A stretch of DNA of 64,000 nucleotides from Lysinibacillus cavernae (lineage in GTDB: Bacteria > Bacillota > Bacilli > Bacillales_A > Planococcaceae). A program made the translations under genes and the position numbers. The stretch is taken from contig NZ_WMEF01000001.1 of NCBI RefSeq assembly GCF_009724685.1, positions 620,001-684,000 of the forward strand, given 5' to 3'. The notes under the pieces were generated by a model. It did no database searches, was not told where the DNA came from, and was given only the letters and a program-made list of their open reading frames with translations. Positions 1 through 9,309 of the stretch are shown piece by piece (position 1 is the stretch's first letter; every line of letters begins with the position of its first letter).

Positions 1-2
1 AC

Positions 3-239
3 AGAGCATCTTTCATTAAAAATAACAATACGCCAGCTATTTCTCCTAAACAAAAATTCTTTTTTTGGCTTTTAGTAGTTGTTTTAACGCTCGTCTATAC
101 AAGTCTTTGGCAGCTTATCAATTATGAATCTTTTAGTAGCTATGGAATAGTGGTTGTTCGTATCATTGATTCATTTTTCTGTAGTGTATTAACACTGTCG
201 CTATTTTTTTCGTATCGACAAAAACAAAGAAAAGGATGA
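3..239 (+). CDS. C-terminal end of a membrane protein, cut by the window edge
   Basis: An open frame enters from the left edge and stops with TGA at 237-239, giving 78 residues with no start in view. It contains a hydrophobic segment beginning FFFWLLVVVLTLVYTSL, a second one near the C-terminus (SVLTLSLFFSY), and a basic tail RQKQRKG, which suggests a cytoplasmic C-terminus after two membrane helices. It ends just before a bidirectional terminator shared with the convergent kinase gene. The family cannot be named from this fragment. Confidence 0.6.
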   Translation, partial: RASFIKNNNTPAISPKQKFFFWLLVVVLTLVYTSLWQLINYESFSSYGIVVVRIIDSFFCSVLTLSLFFSYRQKQRKG

Positions 240-244
240 AATAG

Positions 245-275
245 AAAAAGACTTCCAAAAAATAGGAGTCTTTTT
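245..275. terminator. Bidirectional Rho-independent terminator
   Basis: AAAAAGACT (245-253) pairs with AGTCTTTTT (267-275), with CC/GG extending the stem around a short A-rich loop. A and T runs on the two sides let it serve both the partial plus-strand gene and the minus-strand kinase gene. The kinase stop codon lies inside the 3' arm. Confidence 0.75.
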
Positions 276-1716
276 ATGAGATAGGTAGTGTAAGTGTAAA
301 TGTAGTGCCTTCCTTGTGCTTGCTATGAAAGGAAATAGAACCATCATGAGCTTCCATAATATGCTGGCAAATGGATAATCCGAGCCCTGCTCCTTCATTT
401 TTAACAGCCGTTTTTCTTCCAGAATGACGACCTCTAAAGTAACGTTCAAAAATAAAAGGCATATCCTCAGGTAGCATCCCATTTCCAGTATCAATCACTT
501 GGATAGTTAGTAATTGATTTTCGACAATAGTAGTAATAGTGATGGAATCACCATTGGTCGTATGCTTTAGAGCATTGGTGACAAGGTTAGCTATTACCTG
601 CTCTAGTCGATGCTCATCTACTTGAATGAGGACATTAGGAATGTTATCTGGTCCAACAAAATGAATGTTAGTTGTTTGAACAAAATGCTGAATCGGTTGT
701 AGAATGTTTGAAAGTACATTTCGACTATATTGCTCTTTTAAATTGACTGGTATATGTCCGAGTTCCTTCAGGGTGTGAATAAATAAATCATCAATTAGCC
801 TCGACATTTTTTCAGTATTAGTCTGCATGATTTGAATATATAACATAAGAGATTCTTTATCTGGGCAAATGCCCTCTGAAATAGCATCTAAATAGGCTTT
901 AATGGTTGTTAAAGGAGTTCTCACTTCATGAGAAATACTAGATATGAGCTTTTTTTGATTTTGCTCTTGTTCATCCCGCTGTAAGGTTAGATGCTTTATT
1001 TCCAATCGCATTTGATCAAATACAGCGTACAATTCACCCATCTCATCTAATTTAGAATGGAAGGTAATTTGATCGTAATTCCCTTTGACAATTTCTGCAG
1101 TACTTTTTTTCAGCTCATGTAAAGGCAATATAATATCTTTACTAGCTTTCCGTATCATAGAGAAGGAGAGGGAAATGATAAAAAGGCATAGTACGCCGAT
1201 AATTACTAATATAACGAAGTAGCTAGAATTAGGCGGTTTTAAGGGAAATAGAACGTCTTTGTTAATTAAAAAAATAGCATTCCCAATCTGTTCGTTGTTA
1301 ATTCCATTCATAACAGGAAAGGCGATTTTTATTTTTCCAGGCTCTTGTTGTGCTGTGAATAAATCATAATGTACATCATTTTTGATAGTAATAGAAGCTG
1401 GAAAGTCTTCATCTATTGTATGAAAAATTACTTTTCCATCTAATTGAACGACGGTTATATCAATTTCTTGTTGTTTGCTCATTTTTTGGAGGGGACTACG
1501 TAAATCTGAATCTAGTGCTAATTTTGTAAAATGGTCTTCTATGTACAATAAAAGTTGATTTACTGATAATCGAATTTGATTGATCACATATTTCTCTTGT
1601 GATTCTTTTTGAGAATTCATTGAAGTTGACCATAGTAAAAGTGCACAAATAAACAAAAGTAAAACACAGATTACGATGGACCATAACCATTTGTTCATCC
1701 AATTTTTTAAATACAT
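274..1716 (-). CDS. Membrane sensor histidine kinase of an ABC-linked two-component system
   Basis: This 480-residue protein has a transmembrane helix at about residues 11-30, an extracytoplasmic sensing region to about 165, a second helix at about 166-188, and a HAMP-like linker. The dimerisation/phosphoacceptor motif SSISHEVRTPLTTIKAYL places the conserved His near residue 263. A C-terminal HATPase domain carries an N-box (NLVTNALKHT), a DTGNGM G1 motif and GAGLGLSIC. It is the last gene of a minus-strand operon: ABC ATPase, permease, response regulator, kinase, with 9 bases separating it from the regulator. The context says it senses a cell-surface or drug signal and adjusts the exporter encoded upstream. 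The ligand cannot be told from sequence. Confidence 0.9.
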   Translation of the reverse strand: MYLKNWMNKWLWSIVICVLLLFICALLLWSTSMNSQKESQEKYVINQIRLSVNQLLLYIEDHFTKLALDSDLRSPLQKMSKQQEIDITVVQLDGKVIFHTIDEDFPASITIKNDVHYDLFTAQQEPGKIKIAFPVMNGINNEQIGNAIFLINKDVLFPLKPPNSSYFVILVIIGVLCLFIISLSFSMIRKASKDIILPLHELKKSTAEIVKGNYDQITFHSKLDEMGELYAVFDQMRLEIKHLTLQRDEQEQNQKKLISSISHEVRTPLTTIKAYLDAISEGICPDKESLMLYIQIMQTNTEKMSRLIDDLFIHTLKELGHIPVNLKEQYSRNVLSNILQPIQHFVQTTNIHFVGPDNIPNVLIQVDEHRLEQVIANLVTNALKHTTNGDSITITTIVENQLLTIQVIDTGNGMLPEDMPFIFERYFRGRHSGRKTAVKNEGAGLGLSICQHIMEAHDGSISFHSKHKEGTTFTLTLPIS

Positions 1717-1725
1717 TTTATTCTC

Positions 1726-2436
1726 CTATGTGTGATTTGGTGTACTAAATTTATAGCCAACACCCCAAACCGTTTGAAGATAGATAGGGTTAGAAGGATC
1801 GATTTCAATTTTTTCTCGTAGCCGTCTAATATAAACCGTAATCGTATTTTCATCTCCGTATGTGTCATACCCCCAAACTGCATCAAGCAGCTTACTTTTA
1901 GAGAAAACTTGATTTCTATTTTTAGCTAGGAAAAATAACAACTCAAATTCTTTTGCTGATAGGGAGATAGTCTTGTTATCACGCAAAAAAGTATATTCGT
2001 TTTTATTTATTTCCATATTATCGATGTAGATGACTTCCAGCGGATTTACATTGTGTTGTAGCCATCTATCCTGTTTTCGTAAATGAGCATGTATTCTTGC
2101 CACAAGCTCACTTAAAGAGAATGGTTTTGCCATATAATCATCAGCACCAAACCCTAACCCCAGTACTTTATCCGTGTCACTGCTTCTTGCACTTAAAATG
2201 AGTATTGCAACATTACTATTTTCACGGATTTTGCGACATAATTCGATGCCATCACCATCCGGTAGAGAAAGATCAAGAATAATAAAGTCAGGCATTGTCT
2301 CTTGCAGATAATGGATGGCCTCATGGGCTGTGTTCACAATATGCGAATCGAACTGATTGACACTGAGGTAGTCCTTTATGATATTGGCAATATCATGTTC
2401 GTCTTCTACAATTAAAACTTTTGGTTTCTTCAACAT
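1726..2436 (-). CDS. OmpR-family response regulator
   Basis: The 236-residue protein has an N-terminal receiver with the acidic pocket EDE (11-13), the phosphoacceptor Asp near residue 55 in FIILDLSLPDGDG, and the conserved Lys in MAKPF. A C-terminal winged helix follows, ending QTVWGVGYKF. An AAGGAG site lies about 11 bases before the ATG. It sits between the permease and kinase genes of the same operon and is the kinase's obvious partner. It probably controls this operon, but I did not find a clear tandem operator upstream of it. Confidence 0.92.
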   Translation of the reverse strand: MLKKPKVLIVEDEHDIANIIKDYLSVNQFDSHIVNTAHEAIHYLQETMPDFIILDLSLPDGDGIELCRKIRENSNVAILILSARSSDTDKVLGLGFGADDYMAKPFSLSELVARIHAHLRKQDRWLQHNVNPLEVIYIDNMEINKNEYTFLRDNKTISLSAKEFELLFFLAKNRNQVFSKSKLLDAVWGYDTYGDENTITVYIRRLREKIEIDPSNPIYLQTVWGVGYKFSTPNHT

Positions 2437-2468
2437 AAAAAACGTCGCTCCTTCTTAAGAAATATTTA

Positions 2469-3176
2469 TCATTTCCTTTTCCTGTTCGCTAGAAAGAAAA
2501 ACAAAAGGACGATAAAGGATGTGTAAATAAATATCCAAGCAAATTGCCAAAAAAAGATGTTTGGTATACCTTTAATTTGATCGTCTATGCTCATCATTTC
2601 TAATGAAAGATGGACAGGTGGAAGCAGCCAAATAAGTCCATTTATTTGGAGAATGTTGTTCTTTATTGTAGCAATGACGACAGAAATAATGAGGATGCAT
2701 AATACACCCCACCAAGTATTTTGTCTATTTTTCACGAGCTCCCTTGTAAATAAAGCTGTGAGTGCAATAGAGAGTAACGATAAACTAAAGTGAGATAAGA
2801 AACCTAATAAGATATGTAATCCTTTTGGCCTCTCGAAGAAAGCATCAATCAAGATTGGGTAGATTATTGAAACACAACTTAAGCTGAAAGCAATTAGACC
2901 ACAAATAATTAAAATCCCTAAATTGTAGTGAACTGGACTTCTAGTATGAAGTGTGGTGATTATTTTTTGCCCCTCATCCTCTGCATGGAATAACGTAACA
3001 GTAAACCAGCCCATTAAAAAAAAGAGCAAAAGCGATGTAAAGGAATAGCTATCTAGTATTGGATTAGGAACAAATGTATAGTTAACGACTAGACACAAAA
3101 TGAAAATTGTAAAAGGTGGCACGTAATGATAGGTTCTGAAATAATTGATAAATTGATAGCGCAATAAACTCGTCAT
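2469..3176 (-). CDS. ABC-exporter membrane subunit
   Basis: This 235-residue, highly hydrophobic protein has about six predicted membrane helices and no soluble domain. That fits the small ABC-2-type permeases that pair with a separate ATPase. It lies 19 bases downstream of the ATPase gene and 32 bases upstream of the response regulator. The gene order suggests an antibiotic or peptide exporter, or an envelope-stress exporter. The substrate is unknown, and the specific permease family was assigned from topology and context rather than a signature motif. Confidence 0.75.
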   Translation of the reverse strand: MTSLLRYQFINYFRTYHYVPPFTIFILCLVVNYTFVPNPILDSYSFTSLLLFFLMGWFTVTLFHAEDEGQKIITTLHTRSPVHYNLGILIICGLIAFSLSCVSIIYPILIDAFFERPKGLHILLGFLSHFSLSLLSIALTALFTRELVKNRQNTWWGVLCILIISVVIATIKNNILQINGLIWLLPPVHLSLEMMSIDDQIKGIPNIFFWQFAWIFIYTSFIVLLFFFLANRKRK

Positions 3177-3195
3177 ACTTTTTTGATTCCTCCTT

Positions 3196-4068
3196 TCAAA
3201 AATGAGAAGAGAATTGCTCTTTATTGTGATTTATTGTGGCCAAATATTTGATAGAGGCATTTTTTTGTAGTAATTTCAGCAAAATTTGATCTGAATCTTT
3301 TTCTTGAACAATCGATACTATCTCATACTGTCCGCTAGATAAAAGCCGTTTATGTTGAATCTCAATAAAAGGAAAAATTTCATTCAGTGAAGGTAGGCTA
3401 GAGATTTCAAATATTAATTTATGTACAGGATTGTTAGACAATTCCTTTGCCTGAATAACTTTGTTTTGTTGAATAAGCAAAACCGAATCAACAAGGTTCT
3501 CAAGTAATTTAGTTTCATGACAAGTTAGAATAATACTTAGTCCTTTGTCTCTTACTTTAGTCAGGATTTGCTCGAAATCATTTTGTGCTTTGGCATCAAG
3601 TCCTGACAATGGTTCATCCAATATTAATAGATCTGTTTCTTCCAGCATCGCCTGCATAATCATTACCTTTTGTTTCATGCCTTTAGAGAAATGGACAATC
3701 CTAGTATTTCGAGCATCTATTAATTGAAACAGTTCAAGTAAATCTTCTATCTTTTGCAAAATTTGTTTTTTGTTCATTCCTCGAATACACCCCATATGAT
3801 AAAGATATTCTTGGGGGGTAAATAAAATATGGGAAGGGGTCACTTCAGGTACATAACCAATCTTTAATGCTTGTCTGTGCTTAACAATGAATCCGCTGTC
3901 GGGTTTTAGTAATGCTGCCATGATCTTTAGTAACGTACTCTTTCCAGAACCGTTGTTCCCTACAAGGGCAATAATTTGATTGGCAGCAATTGAAATCGAT
4001 ACATTCTCTAAAATTTTTTTCCCATTATATTGTTTGCAGATGTTTTGTACTTCTAAAATAGTAGTCAT
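3196..4068 (-). CDS. ABC-exporter ATPase subunit
   Basis: The protein has Walker A GNNGSGKST (about residue 40), signature FSKGMKQKV, Walker B DLLILDEP and a switch His in TCHE. The C-terminal region of about 90 residues is typical of ABC-2 exporter ATPases. A GTG at 4074 opens the frame, but the ATG at 4068 has a better-placed AAAGGTG site, so I start there (290 residues). It is the first gene of the four-gene exporter and two-component operon. Confidence 0.9.
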   Translation of the reverse strand: MTTILEVQNICKQYNGKKILENVSISIAANQIIALVGNNGSGKSTLLKIMAALLKPDSGFIVKHRQALKIGYVPEVTPSHILFTPQEYLYHMGCIRGMNKKQILQKIEDLLELFQLIDARNTRIVHFSKGMKQKVMIMQAMLEETDLLILDEPLSGLDAKAQNDFEQILTKVRDKGLSIILTCHETKLLENLVDSVLLIQQNKVIQAKELSNNPVHKLIFEISSLPSLNEIFPFIEIQHKRLLSSGQYEIVSIVQEKDSDQILLKLLQKNASIKYLATINHNKEQFSSHF

Positions 4069-4171
4069 CTTCACACACCTTTATTTTCGGTTATTGATAA
4101 GTAATGTTTTATTCACTTGATTCGATGTCTTGCATGTTAAGGGTATAAATCAATTAGTTGACCATAAAATC

Positions 4172-4201
4172 ATTATAATGAAAATTATTCAATAACTTCA
4201 A
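4172..4201 (-). promoter_or_regulatory. Candidate SigA promoter of the exporter/two-component operon
   Basis: On the minus strand TTGAAG (4196-4201) is followed after 18 bases by a perfect TATAAT (4172-4177). This leaves a 5' leader of roughly 90 bases before the ATPase ATG. Confidence 0.5.
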
Positions 4202-4249
4202 TGAAATTGGATAAATTTCCTGTTTTTAGTTAAATCGATGCCGAAATAA

Positions 4250-4280
4250 AAAAGTTCTGCTCTTCAATGGCAGAACTTTT
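4250..4280. terminator. Terminator after the ABC-2 permease gene
   Basis: AAAAGTTCTGC (4250-4260) pairs perfectly with GCAGAACTTTT (4270-4280) around a 9-base loop. A-rich sequence beyond the 5' arm provides a T-run on the minus strand, just past the permease stop at 4290. Confidence 0.8.
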
Positions 4281-4289
4281 AACTCTTGA

Positions 4290-5306
4290 TTACAACGAAC
4301 GATATTTTTTTAAACTGATAATATTTAATGTTATAAAAACAATGGCGAAACAAGTAAGGATACTTAGATTCACTAGAATGTCATTAAAAGAATAACCTTT
4401 ATACATAACGCCATTCAATGCATCCGCAGCATAGTATAGAGGCATGATACGCCCAATATTTTGAAGCCATTCCGCCATGCTATCGAGCGGAAAGATGCCC
4501 GAAAAGAATACTTGCGGAACAATAACAAGTGGAATAAATTGCATCATTTGAAATTCTGAAGCAGCAAAGCTTGATAGCAATGCACCTAAAGATAAGGATA
4601 CTAGGGCAACCACTATATTGATGAGTAAGACGAGCCAAATAGAGCCCACATGGACGATATCAAGCACATAGATGCCGAACAGCACAATAATAATTGTTTG
4701 TAGAAAGGCAAATAAACCATAGCCGACCATATAGCCTGCAACAATTTCTGAGCGTTTAATGGGTGTCGCTAGCAAACGCTCCAATGTCCCAGAAGTACGT
4801 TCCTTTAACAGAGCAATCCCTGTAATTAAAAAGACAAAGAAGAACACGAAGAAGCCAATTAACATGGGACTAAAAATATCGAAAATCGCCGTATTCTCAT
4901 CTCCGTATACATAGTCTGTTTCCAAACTGCCCGTAGAAGCTTGTGTAGGCTGCAAAATTTGAGCAAGTTGCATCGTTAAAGCTTTTGCCCGAGAAGGATC
5001 ATCGTTTAATAGCGTTAATTTACGCTCATTTAGCGAGATTGCTAGCCATCCATCATACTCTTTGTTTTGTAGTTGCTTTTTCGTAAAATGATCGTCCTCA
5101 ATAATTGTAAAATCCGCATTTTTCAATTTATCGATTAATGGTGCGGGCGCATTGGAGACGACAAGTGTGACAGAAGCTCCGTTACTATTAAAAATAAAGT
5201 ACATTAACGACAATACAAGAAGCGGGGCTAAAAATAATAAAGCAAGCGTCCGTTTATCTCGTTTCATTTGTTGAATAATTCTTGTGACGATAGCAGCTAT
5301 TCTCAT
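4290..5306 (-). CDS. ABC-2 type exporter permease
   Basis: This 338-residue protein has an N-terminal helix at about 20-38, an extracytoplasmic region of about 100 residues, and a C-terminal block of five or six membrane helices with the ABC-2 feature RTSGTLERLLATPI just after the second helix. It is the usual architecture of drug-export permeases of the YhfE/LinI kind. Its ATG overlaps the ATPase stop codon by four bases (ATGA), and its GGAGGTGA ribosome site lies inside the ATPase C-terminus, so the two are translationally coupled. The substrate cannot be assigned. Confidence 0.88.
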   Translation of the reverse strand: MRIAAIVTRIIQQMKRDKRTLALLFLAPLLVLSLMYFIFNSNGASVTLVVSNAPAPLIDKLKNADFTIIEDDHFTKKQLQNKEYDGWLAISLNERKLTLLNDDPSRAKALTMQLAQILQPTQASTGSLETDYVYGDENTAIFDIFSPMLIGFFVFFFVFLITGIALLKERTSGTLERLLATPIKRSEIVAGYMVGYGLFAFLQTIIIVLFGIYVLDIVHVGSIWLVLLINIVVALVSLSLGALLSSFAASEFQMMQFIPLVIVPQVFFSGIFPLDSMAEWLQNIGRIMPLYYAADALNGVMYKGYSFNDILVNLSILTCFAIVFITLNIISLKKYRSL

Positions 5307-6031
5307 CGTACGTCACCTCCAGCCTTTAAAAACACTTCATCAAAATCTTTCGCCTGGTAATGTTCTTTCAATTCTTGTGGTGTGCCTTGTGCAATAATAT
5401 GCCCGCTTCTTAGCATAGCTAATTGATCGCATTTTTCTGCTTCATCCATTGCATGAGTTGTCACTAAAATCGTTTTTTGTTCCTCTTCTTTTAAACGAAT
5501 TAGTTCTTGCCAAATTTCCTTTTTTAGGACAGGATCAATACCAACTGTTGGTTCATCTAAAATCAGTAGTTTAGGATTTTGAATAAGGGCTATAGCTAGA
5601 GATAATCGACGTTTCATTCCTCCAGAATAATTCATCACTTTCAGCTGTAAGTCATCAGTCAAACGGACAAGGCTTGCGGCATAATCTACACGCTTCATTC
5701 GTTCTGCCTTCGATAAAGAATAAAGCTTTGCAAAAAAATGTAAGTTTTCTTCACCCGTTAAATCTGTATAAAGTGCATCGGATTGCGCCATATAACCGAT
5801 ATCGTTCAATAATTGCTTATGTGGAACGACCAAATCTAACACTTGAATACTGCCATTATCAGGTTTCAGCATGCCCATAATCATTTTGATTAGCGTTGTT
5901 TTGCCACAGCCTGATGGACCAAGTAAGCCCATTAATTGCCCCGTAGGAATATCTAAGGAAAGGGGAGCAATAACTTGTTTATGCTGAAAATTTTTTTCAA
6001 GAGATTTAATAGAGATTGCACAGTTTCCCAT
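5303..6031 (-). CDS. ABC-2 type exporter ATPase
   Basis: The 242-residue ATPase has Walker A GPSGCGKTT (about residue 37), signature YSGGMKRRLSLA, Walker B KLLILDEPTVGIDP and an H-loop in TTHAMDEAEKC. Subfamily features match drug-export ATPases (CcmA-like). It is first in a two-gene operon with the permease. Its start lies about 200 bases from the divergently placed Fur-regulated lipoprotein promoter. Confidence 0.9.
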   Translation of the reverse strand: MGNCAISIKSLEKNFQHKQVIAPLSLDIPTGQLMGLLGPSGCGKTTLIKMIMGMLKPDNGSIQVLDLVVPHKQLLNDIGYMAQSDALYTDLTGEENLHFFAKLYSLSKAERMKRVDYAASLVRLTDDLQLKVMNYSGGMKRRLSLAIALIQNPKLLILDEPTVGIDPVLKKEIWQELIRLKEEEQKTILVTTHAMDEAEKCDQLAMLRSGHIIAQGTPQELKEHYQAKDFDEVFLKAGGDVR

Positions 6032-6228
6032 ATAGACCTCACTCCTTCACTGAACACAATGTTGATTTGATAAAAATTTTACAGTAGCATGTGGGCAAAT
6101 ACAATCAACAGTTTGCCAACATGTGTAAAGCTCGTTGAGTGGACGGATTTCGTTGCTTCGGAATCCGTAGATAAAAAGAGAGGTGTTATTAAAACGATGC
6201 GTATATCCATAACCTTTTAAAAACACCA

Positions 6229-6257
6229 TTGATAATGATAATCATTTTCAATATAAT
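6229..6257 (+). promoter_or_regulatory. Fur-boxed promoter of a siderophore-binding lipoprotein
   Basis: TTGATA (6229-6234) and TATAAT (6252-6257) are separated by 17 bases. The spacer is filled by the 19-mer GATAATGATAATCATTTTC (6231-6249), which matches the Fur consensus at 18 of 19 positions. Iron-replete Fur bound here would cover the promoter. Confidence 0.85.
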
Positions 6258-6288
6258 GTTTACTAGAAACAGTTAAAGGAGAAGGATA

Positions 6289-7281
6289 ATGGTAATGAAT
6301 AAGTACATAAAAAAATCTATATGGGTAATGTTGTTAATGAGTCTACTGCTAATAATGGGGGCTTGTGGTAGCAAAAATGAGGATACATCTCAAGAACAAG
6401 AAGGGACAAATGATGATAAGGAATCCACAACGACTGAAACAACACGTATAGTAACGGATTCAGTAGGACGTGAAGTAGAAGTACCGATGGACCCGCAACG
6501 TGTAATTGTGGATTGGGATTTAGGTCACGTATTAGCTGTAGGTGTTGTACCCGTTGCTTCAACAACAAAGGTCATTGGTTATGGTGAATTTTTAAAAGAA
6601 TATTATCAAGGGCAGGACATTGTAGATCTTGGAAATGAAGATGCTGTATCCTTAGAAACAGCTACTAGTCTAAAACCAGATTTAATTATTACGTTTGCAG
6701 AAAAAAATATAGAACAATATGAAAAAATTGCACCAACGATTGTGTTCAGTACAGATAACTACGACGGCGTGGAAGCAGAAATTACAGCGATTGGCGAAAT
6801 GTTAAATCACCAAGAGGATGCTAAGAAGTTTATAGCAGATTACACAGAGCGTGCAAAAGTAGCTGAAGAAAAAATCAAAGCCGTCATCCCAGAAGGCATA
6901 ACATTCTCTCTCTTTACGTTATCAGAGAAAGAAATTGCGGTGATTCCAAGTGGTAACTCAGGCGGTGATGCAATGTATGATTTATTAAAACTTACAGCAC
7001 CAACATCGATTCAAAAGCTAATTGAAGATAGCAACGGAGATTGGCAGAAGCAACGTATTTCATGGGAAATTGTAGGTGACTATGTAGGTGATTATGTAGG
7101 TATTTTAGATTATGATCAAAAATATGAAACTACTTCTACATGGGATAATTTGGATGTCGTGAAAAATAACAAAGTGATTACATTCGATGGGAAGTACTTC
7201 TTCTCAGCAGATCCAATCTCTGTTATTAATCAAGCAGAACACATGGCAGAACAAATTATTGAATTAGTACATAAACAATAA
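6289..7281 (+). CDS. Iron-siderophore ABC transporter substrate-binding lipoprotein
   Basis: This protein of 330 residues (328 if the ATG at 6295 is used) has a lipoprotein signal with lipobox LIMGAC and the lipidated Cys at about 26. An acidic, threonine-rich linker follows. The two-lobed FecB/FhuD fold has landmark segments RIVTDSVGREVEVP, QRVIVDWDLG and LKPDLIITFAEKN. It should capture a ferric siderophore outside the membrane. No permease or ATPase gene is adjacent, so it must share a transporter encoded elsewhere, possibly the FecCD/FecE set at the right end of the window. A TATGTAGGTGA-type repeat near 7078-7101 duplicates VGDY in the C-terminal lobe. Confidence 0.9.
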   Translation: MVMNKYIKKSIWVMLLMSLLLIMGACGSKNEDTSQEQEGTNDDKESTTTETTRIVTDSVGREVEVPMDPQRVIVDWDLGHVLAVGVVPVASTTKVIGYGEFLKEYYQGQDIVDLGNEDAVSLETATSLKPDLIITFAEKNIEQYEKIAPTIVFSTDNYDGVEAEITAIGEMLNHQEDAKKFIADYTERAKVAEEKIKAVIPEGITFSLFTLSEKEIAVIPSGNSGGDAMYDLLKLTAPTSIQKLIEDSNGDWQKQRISWEIVGDYVGDYVGILDYDQKYETTSTWDNLDVVKNNKVITFDGKYFFSADPISVINQAEHMAEQIIELVHKQ

Positions 7282-7292
7282 AGTGAAACTTC

Positions 7293-7330
7293 AATCAGTG
7301 GGATTTTTCCAATTCCACTGATTGTTTGTC
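7293..7330 (+). terminator. Terminator after the siderophore-binding protein gene
   Basis: AATCAGTGG (7293-7301) pairs with CCACTGATT (7315-7323), followed by a T-rich tract. Confidence 0.7.
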
Positions 7331-7466
7331 TTCACCTATCATTGTTTTACGGTCTGTTGATTGCCCACCTATACTTACGATTTATAGGGAATGTAGTAGC
7401 TAGTATGTAACGATAAATCTCTACATATCAATCTAGCAATTGAAAGACTATGTAGAAATTATCATG

Positions 7467-8264
7467 CTATAAATGTAAATCTCGTTTAACAAAGAAACGA
7501 ATAGCTAAACTATAGCAAAGTAAGCCGATTAGTAAAAGAGCTCCCATCATCCACCAGCTAGAGCTATCTTGATGAATTAATTTATCTGAATCGAACAAGG
7601 TATAGATTGTGAAGTATTGTAATTTGTCTAATGAGCCGCCCATATTACTGAGTGCCTCAATAAGATAAAAGACAATGGGAATCCCAGCGCTATAGGCATA
7701 GGAAGTTCTTAAATCTTTACTGCTACAGGAAATAAGAAAGCAAAATCCACTAATGGCAAAGTGTAACAAAAATAGCCCGCAATTTAACAGAAGCAAGGCT
7801 GTTAAGTCCAGCTCATTCGGAAACAACAATTTCTCAAAGACGATCATCACCAAAGTGGTAACAGCAAGGAGTGTGAAAATACTAACAATCAGAAATAGTG
7901 CTTGTGTAAGAGCAATTTTAAAGCGAGTATTCGGTGTGGCGATTAAATAGGCCATCGAACCATTGTCGATATAGCCCATGATTAGCTTATTGGCTAACAT
8001 AATAGTGAATACCAAAGGCAGAATCATCAATAAAAATCCATATAAGTACGTAGAAAGAAATTCAATTAATGTATCACCAATGCTGCTCATACCAAATGCG
8101 GCCATCATTTCAGGCATTGTTTCGGTAAATTTTTTTAGCATGTCCGTCATTTCAGGGTTATACATGTAAATTACACTGACAATATAAAGCAATAGTACGC
8201 CTATGATAATAGCAAATAGTTTAAGAGAGGCGAATAATTCATGCTTGAATAAAGTAAAGTTCAT
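7467..8264 (-). CDS. ABC-2 family permease
   Basis: This 265-residue protein has about six membrane helices and a short cytoplasmic N-terminus (MNFTLFKHELFASLK). It has the general form of the BcrB/YxlG-like permeases that work with a BcrA-type ATPase. It is preceded by GAGGAGGT, and its ATG overlaps the ATPase stop by four bases. An efflux role, for example of a peptide antibiotic or lipid, is inferred from family only. Confidence 0.85.
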   Translation of the reverse strand: MNFTLFKHELFASLKLFAIIIGVLLLYIVSVIYMYNPEMTDMLKKFTETMPEMMAAFGMSSIGDTLIEFLSTYLYGFLLMILPLVFTIMLANKLIMGYIDNGSMAYLIATPNTRFKIALTQALFLIVSIFTLLAVTTLVMIVFEKLLFPNELDLTALLLLNCGLFLLHFAISGFCFLISCSSKDLRTSYAYSAGIPIVFYLIEALSNMGGSLDKLQYFTIYTLFDSDKLIHQDSSSWWMMGALLLIGLLCYSLAIRFFVKRDLHL

Positions 8265-9154
8265 GATTCTGTACCTCCTCTTTCGTAGTAATGCATAAAT
8301 ATGTCTTCTAATGATTGTGAAATGACATCCAGATCCATAATTTTGTAGTTTGCTAAAGATTGAAGAAATGCTTGAAGATCACCTGTTATGGTAATGACAA
8401 CTTTTGTTGAAGAAATCTGTTCAAGTACATATTTCTCATCAAAGAAACGAGTAAGCTCTTGTTCGTCTTGGAATTCAATCATGTATTTTTTTGACTTGCG
8501 TTTCTTTAAGTCTGCAATTGTTTCAATTGCAACTATTTTACCTGCATTGATAATCGCTACACGGTCACATGTTTTCTCAACCTCTTCAATCATATGGGAG
8601 GACATAAAAATAGTTGTTCCTTTGTCCTTTTCAGCTAAGATAAATTCAATAAATTTTGTTTGCATAAGCGGGTCTAATCCACTTGTAGGTTCATCTAAAA
8701 TGACAATCTCAGGTTGATGCATAAAGGCACAAACTAAACCGACCTTCTGCTTCATGCCTTTCGACATTTTCTTTATAAGTCCAGAGGCATCTAATTCAAA
8801 GTAGTGCATTAATTCCTCAGCTCGAGTGAAGTCACTCACTCCTCTTAATTTCGCAATAAAGTGAATAAATTGTTTACCTGTCATTTTATCGATAAACGCA
8901 ATTTCTCCAGGTAAATAGCCAACAAATTGTTGGATAGCCGCAGTTGATTCCCTACAATTGAGTCCTTTAATGGAACAATAACCTTCAGTTGGCTGTAAAA
9001 AGCCCATTAAATGACGAATAGTTGTAGATTTCCCGGCACCATTTGGTCCTAAAAAACCAAACACCTCACCTTGTGGAATCTGTAGATGAACATTTTGTAT
9101 ACTATAAAAATCGCCAAACCTTTTTGTTAAATGGTTTACCTCAATTATGGACAT
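8261..9154 (-). CDS. BcrA-like ABC exporter ATPase
   Basis: Walker A is GPNGAGKST, the signature MSKGMKQKVGL, Walker B EIVILDEPTSGLDPLMQ, and the H-loop SSHMIEEVEKTCDR. The C-terminal region of about 80 residues is typical of BcrA/YxlF-type ATPases. A GTG at 9163 opens the frame, but the ATG at 9154 (MSIIEVNHLTKRFG) is better spaced from GGGGTGA, giving 297 residues. It forms a two-gene operon with the following permease. Confidence 0.9.
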   Translation of the reverse strand: MSIIEVNHLTKRFGDFYSIQNVHLQIPQGEVFGFLGPNGAGKSTTIRHLMGFLQPTEGYCSIKGLNCRESTAAIQQFVGYLPGEIAFIDKMTGKQFIHFIAKLRGVSDFTRAEELMHYFELDASGLIKKMSKGMKQKVGLVCAFMHQPEIVILDEPTSGLDPLMQTKFIEFILAEKDKGTTIFMSSHMIEEVEKTCDRVAIINAGKIVAIETIADLKKRKSKKYMIEFQDEQELTRFFDEKYVLEQISSTKVVITITGDLQAFLQSLANYKIMDLDVISQSLEDIFMHYYERGGTES

Positions 9155-9309
9155 GCCAATCACCCCATTTTTTCATCGTAGTATTTATATCCATATTATC
9201 GTGGAATAAACAACTATTTGGAAGCTTTATAAGCATAGAAAAAAAGAACATGACGATGACCTTTTTCATTAGTCTCACACATGTTCTGATGTTAGCCCGT
9301 TGATCACAT

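Noticed and set aside
6047-6229. A 60-residue minus-strand open frame between the ABC operon and the Fur promoter
   Set aside because: It lacks a ribosome site, has an unconvincing composition, and lies in the divergent promoter region; better explained as chance.
8388-8717. A 109-residue frame opposite the BcrA-like ATPase
   Set aside because: It is the reverse-strand shadow of a clear ATPase with all motifs and has no start signal of its own.
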